Positions 8,814 to 17,250 of a stretch of 47,947 nucleotides of DNA are shown in pieces. Location of the stretch: positions 1 through 47,947 of the forward strand of contig ONKO01000013.1 of assembly GCA_900318445.1 (NCBI GenBank). The letters are read 5' to 3'. The position numbers and the translations under genes were made by a program. The stretch is from an uncultured Bacteroidales bacterium. GTDB lineage: Bacteria; Bacteroidota; Bacteroidia; Bacteroidales; UBA932. The notes under the pieces are model-generated. The model was not told the origin of the DNA. It saw only the letters and a list, made by a program, of their open reading frames with translations, and did no database searches. Every line of letters starts with the position of its first letter. Within the stretch, counting starts at the first letter, position 1.

Positions 8814-9956
8814 CTACTTGAAGAGCTTCTGGGCGAAGGTATTCAGGTACAGGCGCCAGTTGGCCCATACGTGACCACCGTCAGAAACAAAGTACTCGTG
8901 CTCCAGGCCCTGCTCGGTGAGCTTGGCATGCATTTCCTCGGCACCCTGGAACAGGAAGTCGGTGTTGCCGCAGGCCAGGAAGTAAAGCTTCACGCCGGCC
9001 TTCTTGAGGGTAGCGATCTGCTCGGGGGTAGCGGAACCGGCAGCGGACAGGGGGCAGATGTAGTCGAACATCTCGGGATAGAGGATGGAAGCGGAGATGG
9101 TGTGGCCGCCACCCATGGAAAGACCTGCGATAGCGCGGGAAGAGGGCTTGGCGATAGCGCGGAAGTTCTTCTCGATGAAGGGAACGATTTCCGTGCAGAG
9201 GCTCTTCACATAAGCGTCGCGGAAGGCGGGATCACGCCAGTCCATGGGCTTTTCGGGGATGTTGAGGGTGCGGGCAGCCGCCTGGTTGGGGTTACCGTTG
9301 GGCATGACCACGATCATAGGCTCGGCAAGGCCTTTCTCGATGAGGTTGTCGAGGATCTGGGCAGCGCGGCCCATGGAGATCCAGGCTTCCTCATCGCCGC
9401 CGGCACCGTGCAGGAGGTACAGGACGGGATACTTCTTCTTGGGATTGGCCTCGTAACCGTAAGGAGTATAAACGGTAAGACGACGGTCCATACCGAGGAT
9501 CTTGCTGCTGTACCAGGGATGGCTCACAGTACCGTGCTTCGTAGCTTCGCCATAATTCTCCGTGCGCTCGCCGGGAACGAGGAGCATGGGAAGGAAACGG
9601 GTACCGTCACGCTGAACGAGGATGTTCTGAGGATCGTTCACGGCCACGCCGTCCACTACAAAGTTATAGGTATAGATCTCGGGGGAAGGAAGCGGAATCT
9701 TTACGCTCCACACATTGTTCTCACCGCGGTGCATGTCAATGGTGCCGCCCCAGGGGTTAGGCATCCAGCTGCCGCTGAGCTTCACGACGGTAGCGTAGTC
9801 GGCCTTCAGACGGAAGGTGACGCTGTCATTCTGGATCTCGGGAGAAACAATGGGTTTCATGCCACGGCCACCAAAAGAGAAGTTGGCCAGTTCCTGTGCA
9901 TTCACTGCGCCGGCAATAGCCAGGCAGAGAGCGAGGGAAGAAAGAATACGTTTCAT
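8814..9956 (-). CDS. Secreted CE1-like esterase with N-terminal E-set domain
   Basis: A 380-residue secreted esterase of the esterase D/enterochelin-esterase fold (PF00756). The start at 9956 is chosen because it begins a clear signal peptide (MKRILSSLALCLAIAGAVNA); the frame stays open 48 codons further upstream across the promoter. Residues 21-125 form an Ig-like/CBM48-type module, and the hydrolase domain follows. It has the oxyanion region LLHGAGGDEE (181-190), nucleophile elbow GLSMGG (S280), a probable acid D333 (CGNTDF) and catalytic H362 (GGHVW). Relatives in glycan loci are feruloyl or acetyl xylan esterases. It is the first gene of the esterase-SusC-SusD-DUF3823 operon and is paralogous to the partial gene at 1-324. 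Confidence 0.9.
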   Translation of the reverse strand: MKRILSSLALCLAIAGAVNAQELANFSFGGRGMKPIVSPEIQNDSVTFRLKADYATVVKLSGSWMPNPWGGTIDMHRGENNVWSVKIPLPSPEIYTYNFVVDGVAVNDPQNILVQRDGTRFLPMLLVPGERTENYGEATKHGTVSHPWYSSKILGMDRRLTVYTPYGYEANPKKKYPVLYLLHGAGGDEEAWISMGRAAQILDNLIEKGLAEPMIVVMPNGNPNQAAARTLNIPEKPMDWRDPAFRDAYVKSLCTEIVPFIEKNFRAIAKPSSRAIAGLSMGGGHTISASILYPEMFDYICPLSAAGSATPEQIATLKKAGVKLYFLACGNTDFLFQGAEEMHAKLTEQGLEHEYFVSDGGHVWANWRLYLNTFAQKLFK

Positions 9957-10004
9957 TTGGTTTTTGTTATTAAGGTTGGTTTGTTTAGTGTCTTTTTTCG
10001 GACG

Positions 10005-10012
10005 CAAATGTA
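10005..10012 (-). promoter_or_regulatory. -7 box of the esterase-SusCD operon promoter (TACATTTG)
   Basis: TACATTTG on the minus strand matches TAnnTTTG and ends 48 nt before the esterase start. The -33 element is poor (GTTG with 15-bp spacing is the nearest), as at the GH3 promoter, which would suit a regulated promoter. Confidence 0.6.
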
Positions 10013-10041
10013 AAAACAATCTGTCTGCAACACATTCTCGG

Positions 10042-10055
10042 TTGTTCAAATGTTT
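10042..10055 (-). promoter_or_regulatory. Shared 14-bp element upstream of the esterase-SusCD promoter (putative HTCS operator)
   Basis: Minus strand AAACATTTGAACAA is identical to 2608-2621. It starts 29 bp upstream of the -7 box. Here it is half of an inverted repeat: TTGTTCA lies 14 bp further upstream and mirrors TGAACAA. A shorter match, TTTGAACA, lies at 11615-11622 between the carboxylesterase and HTCS genes. Confidence 0.55.
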
Positions 10056-10071
10056 TTCCATATGAACAAAG

Positions 10072-11532
10072 CTACTTTTCCAGCCGGCTTTCCAGGTCAA
10101 TCACAAGCTTTGCCGGCCACGGTTCCCACTCGGGCATCCCCTCGGCCGAAGGCTTTCCCGTGCGCGCGAACGACGTCCACAGCCGGCTCACGCGGTGGCC
10201 CAGCTCCACGGCATCCTCTCCCCCGCCCGTAAACGTGCGGTGCCGGAGCACATTGTCAAACACAAAGGGAATGTCAATGCAGTGCGGGCTTCCCATAGCC
10301 CCGTCCAGCACGGGCGTCTTCCAGTCAAAGCGGTAAAAGTACACGGGCGCGAGGGCTATCGTGCTGCGGTCGGCCGCCTGCCGGAGCGCCAGCGGGAGGA
10401 AGACGGGATCCTCCTGCCCGGGCGTGAACTCGTTATACACCGTCCCGATGATGGCGGGAATCTCCCTCGAGAGGGCCAGCGCCTTGGCCGATGACGGCTG
10501 CGCGGGAATCACCTCCCCGTCCACCACCGGCACGCGCCCGAAAAGAAGCCCGTCCAGGAAGGCCGACGGGAAAGCGCCGTCCACGCGGGCCTCACCCCGC
10601 ACCTTCTCCAGGGCGGCGGTATAGGCCGATAGAAGCTCCTCGTACGGAACATCGGCTATCTTGTCTATCTGGGAAGGCGAAATGCCGAGGCCAGCCACGG
10701 TGGCCGCGCCGATGCGGCGGGAGTACTTGGGATCCATCAGGGTAAAGATGGAGCCGCTCTGCACAATGGCTTTATGGAAGAGACCTTTGGCCGAGGGCAT
10801 GGCCATAAGGGTTGTTACCTTGCCGCCACCGCCGCTCTGGCCAAAGATGGTCACATTGGACGGGTCTCCTCCGAACACAGAAATATTGTCGCGGACCCAT
10901 TCCAGGGCCTTCACGATGTCCAGCATGCCCACATTTCCGCTATAGGCATAGCGGGCGCCATAGGCGCTCAGGTCCAGGAACCCCAGGGCGTTGAGCCTGT
11001 GGTTCAGGGACACCACCACCACTCCGTGGTCGCGGGCCAGATTGGTGCCGTCGTAGCCGGCCTGCTCCTGGGAAGAGCCCTCGGAGAAGCCGCCGCCGTG
11101 CAGCCATACCATCACGGGCATCCTGGCATCGGCCTTGATGCGCGACGTCCACACGTTCACGCGGAGGCAGTCCTCGCCAGGGTATCCGTCGTCCCAGTGC
11201 ATGGTGAAGGCCTGGGCGTCGTCCCGCCAGCCGCTGCGCGCGGGGTGCGGGGACACGGGGCCGTAGGAGCGGCAGGGACGGAGCTCCGTCCAGGGCTTGG
11301 GGTCCACGGGCGGCATGAAGCGCTCCGCCTCCCCGTACGGGATACCTTTATATATATATACGCCGTCGTCCACATAGCCGCAGACGGGGCCGCTCTTGAT
11401 GGTCACGGTAGAAGTTTTGGCCGATGTCTCCAGCGGGGAGACACATTCCTTCGCACTGCGCGTTACGGGCGAGCCGCAAGCGAAGGCAAGGAGGAGGACC
11501 GGCACGATAGTTAAGCCTGGTTTCAGTATCAT
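10072..11532 (-). CDS. Type-B carboxylesterase lipoprotein
   Basis: A 486-residue alpha/beta hydrolase of the carboxylesterase type-B family (PF00135). The start at 11532 begins a lipoprotein signal with lipobox AFAC (Cys19); the frame is open to 11727 but that part overlaps the HTCS gene and regulatory DNA. Key motifs are YKGIPYGEAERF (61-72), EDCLRVNVW (120-128), oxyanion hole HGGGF (145-149), nucleophile S233 in GQSGGG where most relatives have GESAGG, acid E368 and H417 (GSPHCIDIPFVF). It likely cleaves ester substituents from the locus substrate, anchored in a membrane. It faces away from the HTCS gene, sharing a 139-bp intergenic region that contains an 11-bp direct repeat. No clear terminator separates it from the esterase gene 115 bp downstream. 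Confidence 0.88.
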   Translation of the reverse strand: MILKPGLTIVPVLLLAFACGSPVTRSAKECVSPLETSAKTSTVTIKSGPVCGYVDDGVYIYKGIPYGEAERFMPPVDPKPWTELRPCRSYGPVSPHPARSGWRDDAQAFTMHWDDGYPGEDCLRVNVWTSRIKADARMPVMVWLHGGGFSEGSSQEQAGYDGTNLARDHGVVVVSLNHRLNALGFLDLSAYGARYAYSGNVGMLDIVKALEWVRDNISVFGGDPSNVTIFGQSGGGGKVTTLMAMPSAKGLFHKAIVQSGSIFTLMDPKYSRRIGAATVAGLGISPSQIDKIADVPYEELLSAYTAALEKVRGEARVDGAFPSAFLDGLLFGRVPVVDGEVIPAQPSSAKALALSREIPAIIGTVYNEFTPGQEDPVFLPLALRQAADRSTIALAPVYFYRFDWKTPVLDGAMGSPHCIDIPFVFDNVLRHRTFTGGGEDAVELGHRVSRLWTSFARTGKPSAEGMPEWEPWPAKLVIDLESRLEK

Positions 11533-11535
11533 GGT

Positions 11536-11563
11536 TATGCAAAAATTATCTGTATGCAAAAAT
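11536..11563. repeat. Direct repeat TATGCAAAAAT x2 between carboxylesterase and HTCS genes
   Basis: An 11-bp exact direct repeat occurs at 11536-11546 and 11553-11563, 17 bp apart, immediately upstream of the carboxylesterase start. A weaker relative (CTGCAAAAAAAT) lies near 11644. The spacing of less than two helical turns could suit a dimeric regulator, but the region is A/T-rich and chance is possible. Confidence 0.4.
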
Positions 11564-11634
11564 GAAAAAAACGGAGAAAAGTCATTTTTTCGCATTTTCA
11601 ATTGTTTGTTCTGGTGTTCAAAGGGTGTCAGGCT

Positions 11635-11666
11635 TTTTCCCGTCTGCAAAAAAATACCTATTTTTG
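11635..11666 (+). promoter_or_regulatory. Promoter of the HTCS gene, 5 nt from the start codon
   Basis: A -33-like TTTT (11635-11638), a 20-bp spacer and the -7 box TATTTTTG (11659-11666) precede the ATG at 11672 by only 5 nt. If the box is centred at -7 as in Bacteroides promoters, transcription begins within 2-3 nt of the start codon. Confidence 0.55.
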
Positions 11667-11671
11667 TAAAT

Positions 11672-14600
11672 ATGAGAAAGATTGTCATCCTGGCCCTGAG
11701 CCTCATAACCCTTAGTGCTTGTTCCACCTACAACGGAGGAGACATACCCACTCCGCCCGAAGGAAGCGTCGTCATGTCTCAGCGCGTGTCCAACCAGCGC
11801 ATCAACGCCTTTGCCGAGGACAAGCTGGGCCACATCTGGATGGCAACCCTGCGCGGGCTCAACCGCTTTGACGGCCATGAGTTCCAGCAGTTCTTCTGCA
11901 CCGACGACGAAACCGGCCTCCCCGACAACCAGATCAACGCCATCCAGACGCTGCAGGACGGCCGCCTGTGCGTAGCCACGGTCAACGGCGTGGCCGTTTC
12001 CACCGACCAGGGCACTTTCCACCGCATTCCGGTGGAGGACGGCACCCTCAACATGAGCACCATCCTGGAAACCCGTAGCGGCAAGGTGCTGCTTTCCAAC
12101 AACAGCTTCCTCTACTGCTATTTCCCGGACCAGGACCTCATCCTCCCCGTGCTCCGCGAGCTCAACGCCTTCGGCGCCACCAGCATGACGCTGGACCCCG
12201 AAGGCCGCCTGTGGGTCATTTCCGGGAACGGTTTCACCCTTAACTGCTACAGCACGGAGGACTGGAGACTTCTCCTGACGGTCCGAACCGGCTTCCAGGC
12301 CTACCACATCGCCGACGCCCAGGACGGTACCGTCTGGGTCTCCGGCATGGGCCGGCTGGGCATCCTGGACAAGGCCACGGGCACCTGGCAGCCCATTCCC
12401 GCCCCCATCCTTGAAGAGAAGCGCCTGATGGGAGGAGATGTGGACATCCTCTTCGCCATAGACCCCAGCCACATGCTTCTCAACGTGATTGGCAAGGGTT
12501 TCTTCCTGTACCAGAAAAATCCGGACCGCCTGCTTTTCCAGTCAGACAACGCATTTCCCTATACCATCCCGGATGCAGAGGTCCGCACCCTCTTCCAGGA
12601 CAGCCGGCACAACCTGTGGTTCGGCACCACCGACAAGGGATACGCCGTGTCCTATTATGCCAAAGGACTCTTCGGAGGCAACCGGGCACTCGTGAACGCC
12701 TTCCGGGGCAAGACCGTCACGTCCCTCACCACGGACAAAGCCGGCAACCTGTGGATTGTCACCCTCATGGACGGCCTGTGGTGCTATAACCTGGAAAGCG
12801 GGCAGCTGCAGGCGGTAGACACCGACGCCCTCATCCCCGACAAGAGCGTGGGCTACATCCGCTCCAACAAGGTGTTCTGCGACTCCCAGGGAGACCTCTG
12901 GCTCCTTTTCAGTGACAAGATGCGCATCCTCTGCTGCTCCTGGGACGGCAAAAAGCTCCGGGAGAAGGGCTTCTTCTTTGCCATGAGCCCCCTGTCCATC
13001 ACCGAGGACGACCAGGGAAATATCTGGGTGGGCGGTTTCTCCTCCACCCTCACCCGCTACGACAAAGCCACCCGCACCACCCGGACGGTGGATATCGCCA
13101 CCCCCGGCTCCTGGACCTATGTCCCGGAACTCCGCATGGAGGAAGCCGGCCGGCTGGAGGCCGTCTGCTTTAACCAGGCTCCCGTAACGGTGAACACCTA
13201 CACAATGGATGTGAAGCAGAAGATCATCATGGACGAGGACTACAAGGCCACGGTGCGCCGCTCCGTCATGATCCCCACCCGCATCTTCAAGGACAGCGCC
13301 GGAGACATCTGGCTGGGCACCATCACCAACGGCCTCATCTTCTGCGACCAGAGGACCGGCAAGAAAAAATCCATGCCGGGCCTCCCCTGCCAGGACGTCT
13401 GTTCCATCGAGGAAGACCACCAGGGCAACATCTGGGTCTCCACCATGAACGGCCTGGCCAAATACGACCGCACCACCGGCCGGTTCGTCCAGTTCACCGA
13501 AGCCGACGGCACCGGAGGGGACCAGTACTCGGAGCGCGCCTCGTGCATCCTGGAAGACGGTACGCTCATCTTCGGCGGCACGCACGGGCTCACCTGCTTC
13601 AACCCGCTGGACGCCCCCGCCAAACGCACCGTTCCCATCGCCTTCGAGCACCTTACCATCCACAACCAGCTGGTACGTCCCTCCGAGAACGGGCCCATCG
13701 GCAAAATTCTCTCCGAAAAACCGGACATCCTCATCCGGCACAACCACAACGCCTTTGACATTTCCTTCACGGCCCTGGATTTCAGCGATTACGAACAAAT
13801 CCGCTACGCCTACAAGCTGGAAGGCTTTGACAAGGACTGGGTCCGTATCAATACCCGTCACAACGCCTACTTCGCACATGTGCCGCCCGGCCGCTACACA
13901 CTGCGCGTCACCATCGCCAACGGCAGCCACACCATCTCCGAGACCGAGGAAAGCATCCGCATCCGCGTGCTGCCGCCCTGGCAGAACAGCTGGTGGGCCT
14001 GGATGCTCTGGACGCTCATCGGCCTTATGCTCCTCTTTGTCCTTTACACCTTCATCCGCCACGTCCGCCGCGTGCGGAAGGAGGCCGCCCGCCGCATCTG
14101 GCAGGTGCGCCGCGAGCGCGAGAGGGCCGAGGAAGCCCAGCAGGCCGAGAAAGAGCTCAACAAGATCCAGATGAACTACTTCTCCAACGTGGCCCACGAG
14201 TTCCGTACGCCGCTCACCATGATTGCGGGTCCGGCGCAGCAGCTCTCAGAGTCGGAAAGCATTGCCGGGCAGGACAAGAAGCTCGTGGACATTATCCGGC
14301 GCAACGCCACCTGGCTGCTCTCGCTGGTGAACCAGCTGCTAGACTTTAACCGCATCAGCAATAACAAGCTGCAGATGAAGGTAGCCCACATGGACATCAT
14401 CCAGCCGCTTCGGGACACCGCCGAGCTCTTCGGCTTCAACGCCCGCAGCAAGGGCATCGAGCTGGGAACATACGGCCTCGAGGAACCTTTCGAGATGTGG
14501 GTAGACGCTGACAAAGTGCAGAAGGTGGTCATGAACCTCCTCTCCAACGCCCTCAAGTTCACCCCTTCGGGCGGCAAGGTCTCCCTCTCCTTCGACGTGC

Positions 14601-15736
14601 TCAGCCGGCCCGAGGCCATCCGCCGCTTCCCGCTGGTGAGCACCGACACCGACACCCAGTGGGCCTCGATCAGCGTGGCCGACAGCGGTCCCGGCATAGA
14701 CGAAGACCAGTTGGAGAAGATTTTCGAGCGTTTCTACCAGTCGGAGACGGGCAAGAAGTTCGCGGGCTCCGGCATCGGCCTGTACTATGCGCGCGTCCTG
14801 TGCGGCATGCACCACGGATACATCCGCGCGTGGAACCGGCCCGAGGGCGGCGCGCTCTTCAGCCTGGTACTGCCCGTGAGCGAGAGCTCCTACACGCAGG
14901 ACGAGCGCGTGAGCGAAGCGCCCCAGCTCCAGACGCACACGCTCGCAGAAGCCATCGTGGAAGACAACCCCGAGGAAGAAGCCGCCAAGAAGCACATCGT
15001 GGTGGTGGACGACGACATTGACATTGCCAACTACCTCAAGGTGCTCCTCAAGCCGCACTACAAGGTCTCACTCTACTACGACGGCGAATCGGCCCTCAAG
15101 GGAATGGCGGAAGACGCCGCAGACCTCATCATCTCCGACGTCGTGATGCCCGGCATGGACGGCTACGAGCTGTGCTCCCGCATCAAGGGAGACCTCCAGC
15201 TTTCCCACATCCCGGTAGTTCTGGTCACCGCCAAGGTGGCCGTGGAGAGCCAGGTGCAGGGCCTGGACAAGGGGGCCGATGCCTACGTCACCAAGCCATT
15301 CCAGCCCGCCTACCTCATGGCCCTCGTGAAATCGCTGCTGGAGAACCGCGAAAAGCTGCACCGGCAGCTGGGCAGCGTCACCACTACGGAAGAGCTCTCC
15401 TCCGAAGCCCTCTCCCCCCGCGACGCCGCCTTCATGCAGGAGCTCTACGATCTCATGGAGAAAGAACTGGCCAACGCAGACCTTGACATTGTGCACATGA
15501 CGGAAATGATGAAGATTTCCCGCACCAAGTTCTATTATAAGGTAAAGGGCCTCACCGGAGAAAACCCGTCGGTGTTCTTCAAGCGCTACAAGCTCAACCG
15601 TGCCGCAGACCTTCTGAAGGAAGGTAAACACAACATGAGCGAGATTGCCTGGATGACGGGCTTCAACACCCTGTCCCACTTCTCCACCTCCTTCAAAAAG
15701 CAGTTCGGAGTCCCCCCGTCCGAATACGTCGGGTAA
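11672..15736 (+). CDS. Hybrid two-component system sensor/regulator (HTCS)
   Basis: A 1354-residue single-protein signalling system typical of Bacteroidota glycan loci. The start at 11672 begins a hydrophobic signal segment (MRKIVILALSLITLSAC). About 700 residues of two-component-regulator propeller repeats follow (for example GHIWMATLRGLNRFDG), then a Y_Y_Y domain (about 690-765) and one membrane helix (about 773-795). The cytoplasmic part has a HisKA domain with H842 (NVAHEFRTP), an HATPase domain (NLLSNALKFTPSGG, DSGPGIDE, GSGIGLYYAR), a receiver domain with D1156 (ISDVVMPGMDG) and an AraC-type HTH at the C terminus (about 1262-1354). It would sense an oligosaccharide in the periplasm and activate the locus. 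Oddly, the signal segment ends in a lipobox-like LSAC. It is divergent from the carboxylesterase gene. Confidence 0.96.
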   Translation: MRKIVILALSLITLSACSTYNGGDIPTPPEGSVVMSQRVSNQRINAFAEDKLGHIWMATLRGLNRFDGHEFQQFFCTDDETGLPDNQINAIQTLQDGRLCVATVNGVAVSTDQGTFHRIPVEDGTLNMSTILETRSGKVLLSNNSFLYCYFPDQDLILPVLRELNAFGATSMTLDPEGRLWVISGNGFTLNCYSTEDWRLLLTVRTGFQAYHIADAQDGTVWVSGMGRLGILDKATGTWQPIPAPILEEKRLMGGDVDILFAIDPSHMLLNVIGKGFFLYQKNPDRLLFQSDNAFPYTIPDAEVRTLFQDSRHNLWFGTTDKGYAVSYYAKGLFGGNRALVNAFRGKTVTSLTTDKAGNLWIVTLMDGLWCYNLESGQLQAVDTDALIPDKSVGYIRSNKVFCDSQGDLWLLFSDKMRILCCSWDGKKLREKGFFFAMSPLSITEDDQGNIWVGGFSSTLTRYDKATRTTRTVDIATPGSWTYVPELRMEEAGRLEAVCFNQAPVTVNTYTMDVKQKIIMDEDYKATVRRSVMIPTRIFKDSAGDIWLGTITNGLIFCDQRTGKKKSMPGLPCQDVCSIEEDHQGNIWVSTMNGLAKYDRTTGRFVQFTEADGTGGDQYSERASCILEDGTLIFGGTHGLTCFNPLDAPAKRTVPIAFEHLTIHNQLVRPSENGPIGKILSEKPDILIRHNHNAFDISFTALDFSDYEQIRYAYKLEGFDKDWVRINTRHNAYFAHVPPGRYTLRVTIANGSHTISETEESIRIRVLPPWQNSWWAWMLWTLIGLMLLFVLYTFIRHVRRVRKEAARRIWQVRRERERAEEAQQAEKELNKIQMNYFSNVAHEFRTPLTMIAGPAQQLSESESIAGQDKKLVDIIRRNATWLLSLVNQLLDFNRISNNKLQMKVAHMDIIQPLRDTAELFGFNARSKGIELGTYGLEEPFEMWVDADKVQKVVMNLLSNALKFTPSGGKVSLSFDVLSRPEAIRRFPLVSTDTDTQWASISVADSGPGIDEDQLEKIFERFYQSETGKKFAGSGIGLYYARVLCGMHHGYIRAWNRPEGGALFSLVLPVSESSYTQDERVSEAPQLQTHTLAEAIVEDNPEEEAAKKHIVVVDDDIDIANYLKVLLKPHYKVSLYYDGESALKGMAEDAADLIISDVVMPGMDGYELCSRIKGDLQLSHIPVVLVTAKVAVESQVQGLDKGADAYVTKPFQPAYLMALVKSLLENREKLHRQLGSVTTTEELSSEALSPRDAAFMQELYDLMEKELANADLDIVHMTEMMKISRTKFYYKVKGLTGENPSVFFKRYKLNRAADLLKEGKHNMSEIAWMTGFNTLSHFSTSFKKQFGVPPSEYVG

Positions 15737-15768
15737 CACGCAAGCTCCTGACTGGCAGCCACTTACGA

Positions 15769-15802
15769 ATTGTCGGGTGCACCGCGCGGTGCACCCGACA
15801 AT
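15769..15802. terminator. Perfect 34-bp palindrome between convergent genes
   Basis: Two 17-nt arms (15769-15785 and 15786-15802) are perfectly complementary, with no unpaired loop. It is followed by a small hairpin, CGCTCT-aaa-AGAGCG (15811-15825). It sits between the convergent HTCS and AzgA genes and could stop transcription from both sides, although it has no U-tract. Confidence 0.5.
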
Positions 15803-15839
15803 CTATAAAGCGCTCTAAAAGAGCGAGTTAGGCATCTGG

Positions 15840-17183
15840 CTAGATGAAGATGTACTTGCAGATGAACAGCACGGCAAGCACCCACATGGTGATGGAGATG
15901 TCCTTGAAGCGGCCGGCAACGGCGTGGCAGGCCACGTAGGAGATGACACCGAGGAGGATACCGTCGGAGATGCTGTAGGCAAGGGGCATCATGATGATGG
16001 TGATGAAGGCGGGGATGGCCTTGCAGTAGTCGTCCCAGTGGATGCGCTTGATGGAAGGCATCATCATCACGCCCACGATGATGAGGGCAGGAGCGGTGGC
16101 TGCGCTGGGGATGGCCAGGAACAGCGGGCTCAGGAACAGGGCCAGGGCAAAGCACACGGCCGTGGAGAAAGCGGTAAGACCGGTACGGCCGCCTTCACCT
16201 ACGCCGGCAGCGCTCTCTACATAAGTGGTGGTGGTGGAAGTACCCAGGCAGGCACCGGCTACGGTAGCGATGGAGTCGGCCAGGAACATTTTCTCGGCGC
16301 CGGGGACGTTGTCGCGGGGACCGTCATCCGGGATGAGGCCGGCACCCTGATGCACGCCGATGATGGTGCCCATGGTGTCGAACATGTCAATGAACAGGAA
16401 GGTGAATACAACCACCAGCATGTCCAGGGTGAAGATGTTATGCCACTCGAACTTGCAGAAGATGGGGCCAACGCTGTCGGGCAGGGAAACAAAACCGTTC
16501 AGCTTGGTGATAGCCTCTCCCGTTGCGGGATCTTTGACAAACAGGCCGATGACCGTGGTGAGGAGGATACCCCAGAGGATACCGCCGCGGATCTTGGCCA
16601 TCACGAGGCCGGCCGTGATGAACAGGCCGATGATGCCAAGAAGGGCGGTTCCCTCGGTGATCTTGCCAAGGCCCACCAGGGTGGAATCATTGTTCACGAT
16701 GATACCGGCATTCTGCATGCCGATGAAGGCGATGAACAGGCCGATACCCGCGCCGATGGCCTTCTTCAGAGTGCCGGGAATGGCGCTGAGCAGCCAGCTG
16801 CGGATTTTGGTAACGGTGAAGATGATGAACAGGATACCTTCCAGGAGAACAGCCGTAAGGGCGAACTGCCAGGTGTAACCCATTCCCAGGCATACGGTGA
16901 ACACGAAGAAAGCGTTCAGGCCCATACCGGGAGCCAGGGCGAAAGGCTTCTTGGCATAGAGAGCCATCACCAGCGTACCGATGATGGCAGCAAGAGCCGT
17001 AGCGGTGAACACGCTGCCGGCAGGCATGCCGGGAAGAGCGCTGAAGATGCTGGGATTCACGGCCAGGATGTAGGCCATGGTAAGGAAAGTGGTAATGCCC
17101 GCAAGGATTTCCGTGCGCACACTGTTCACCTTCGAATCAAAACCAAAGAGTTTCTCGAAAGCAGGTTTCATTTCATGAAACAT
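15840..17183 (-). CDS. AzgA/PbuG-type purine (adenine/guanine/hypoxanthine) permease
   Basis: A 447-residue inner-membrane permease of the NCS2 superfamily, AzgA branch (COG2252). Signatures are VRTEILAGITTFLTMAYILAVNP (in two parts, residues 22-44), APGMGLNAFF and the C-terminal FLFIDMFDTMGTIIGV region, together with about 12-14 hydrophobic helices. Members take up adenine, guanine or hypoxanthine with protons. It is the last of three minus-strand genes, after a uracil-type permease and a Tsx-like channel, which supports nucleobase uptake. The start is uncertain: MFHEMKPAFEK offers ATG codons at 17183 and 17171, and the latter resembles the N termini of relatives. A GC-rich 8-bp hairpin (17213-17231) lies in the 67-bp gap before it. 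Confidence 0.9.
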   Translation of the reverse strand: MFHEMKPAFEKLFGFDSKVNSVRTEILAGITTFLTMAYILAVNPSIFSALPGMPAGSVFTATALAAIIGTLVMALYAKKPFALAPGMGLNAFFVFTVCLGMGYTWQFALTAVLLEGILFIIFTVTKIRSWLLSAIPGTLKKAIGAGIGLFIAFIGMQNAGIIVNNDSTLVGLGKITEGTALLGIIGLFITAGLVMAKIRGGILWGILLTTVIGLFVKDPATGEAITKLNGFVSLPDSVGPIFCKFEWHNIFTLDMLVVVFTFLFIDMFDTMGTIIGVHQGAGLIPDDGPRDNVPGAEKMFLADSIATVAGACLGTSTTTTYVESAAGVGEGGRTGLTAFSTAVCFALALFLSPLFLAIPSAATAPALIIVGVMMMPSIKRIHWDDYCKAIPAFITIIMMPLAYSISDGILLGVISYVACHAVAGRFKDISITMWVLAVLFICKYIFI

Positions 17184-17212
17184 TAAATGTTAACGTTACC
17201 CCCTCCCGAAAC

Positions 17213-17231
17213 CCCTCCCCTCGGGGGAGGG
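17213..17231. other. GC-rich hairpin in the permease operon
   Basis: CCCTCCCC (17213-17220) pairs with GGGGAGGG (17224-17231) around a 3-nt loop, with further C/T-rich sequence alongside. It lies between the Tsx-like gene and the AzgA gene. It has no U-tract. It could act as an RNA-stability element setting relative expression of the two genes; that is inference. Confidence 0.4.
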
Positions 17232-17250
17232 ACTTGGAGAAGTATTATAT

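Noticed and set aside
11346-11362. TATATATATA promoter-like stretch
   Set aside because: It lies inside the carboxylesterase frame and encodes YIYKGIPYG, a conserved family segment.
11533-11727. N-terminal extension of the carboxylesterase
   Set aside because: It would overlap the HTCS start and the regulatory region; the lipoprotein signal begins at 11532.
12542-14197. 551-codon minus-strand frame opposite the HTCS gene
   Set aside because: Shadow of the HTCS coding sequence; His/Val/Gly-rich and without motifs.
15769-15802. Third copy of the 109-bp element
   Set aside because: The core differs (GTCGGGTGCA instead of ACTGACGGGT), there is no loop, and the CGTGGCGCTTAA terminal repeats are missing.
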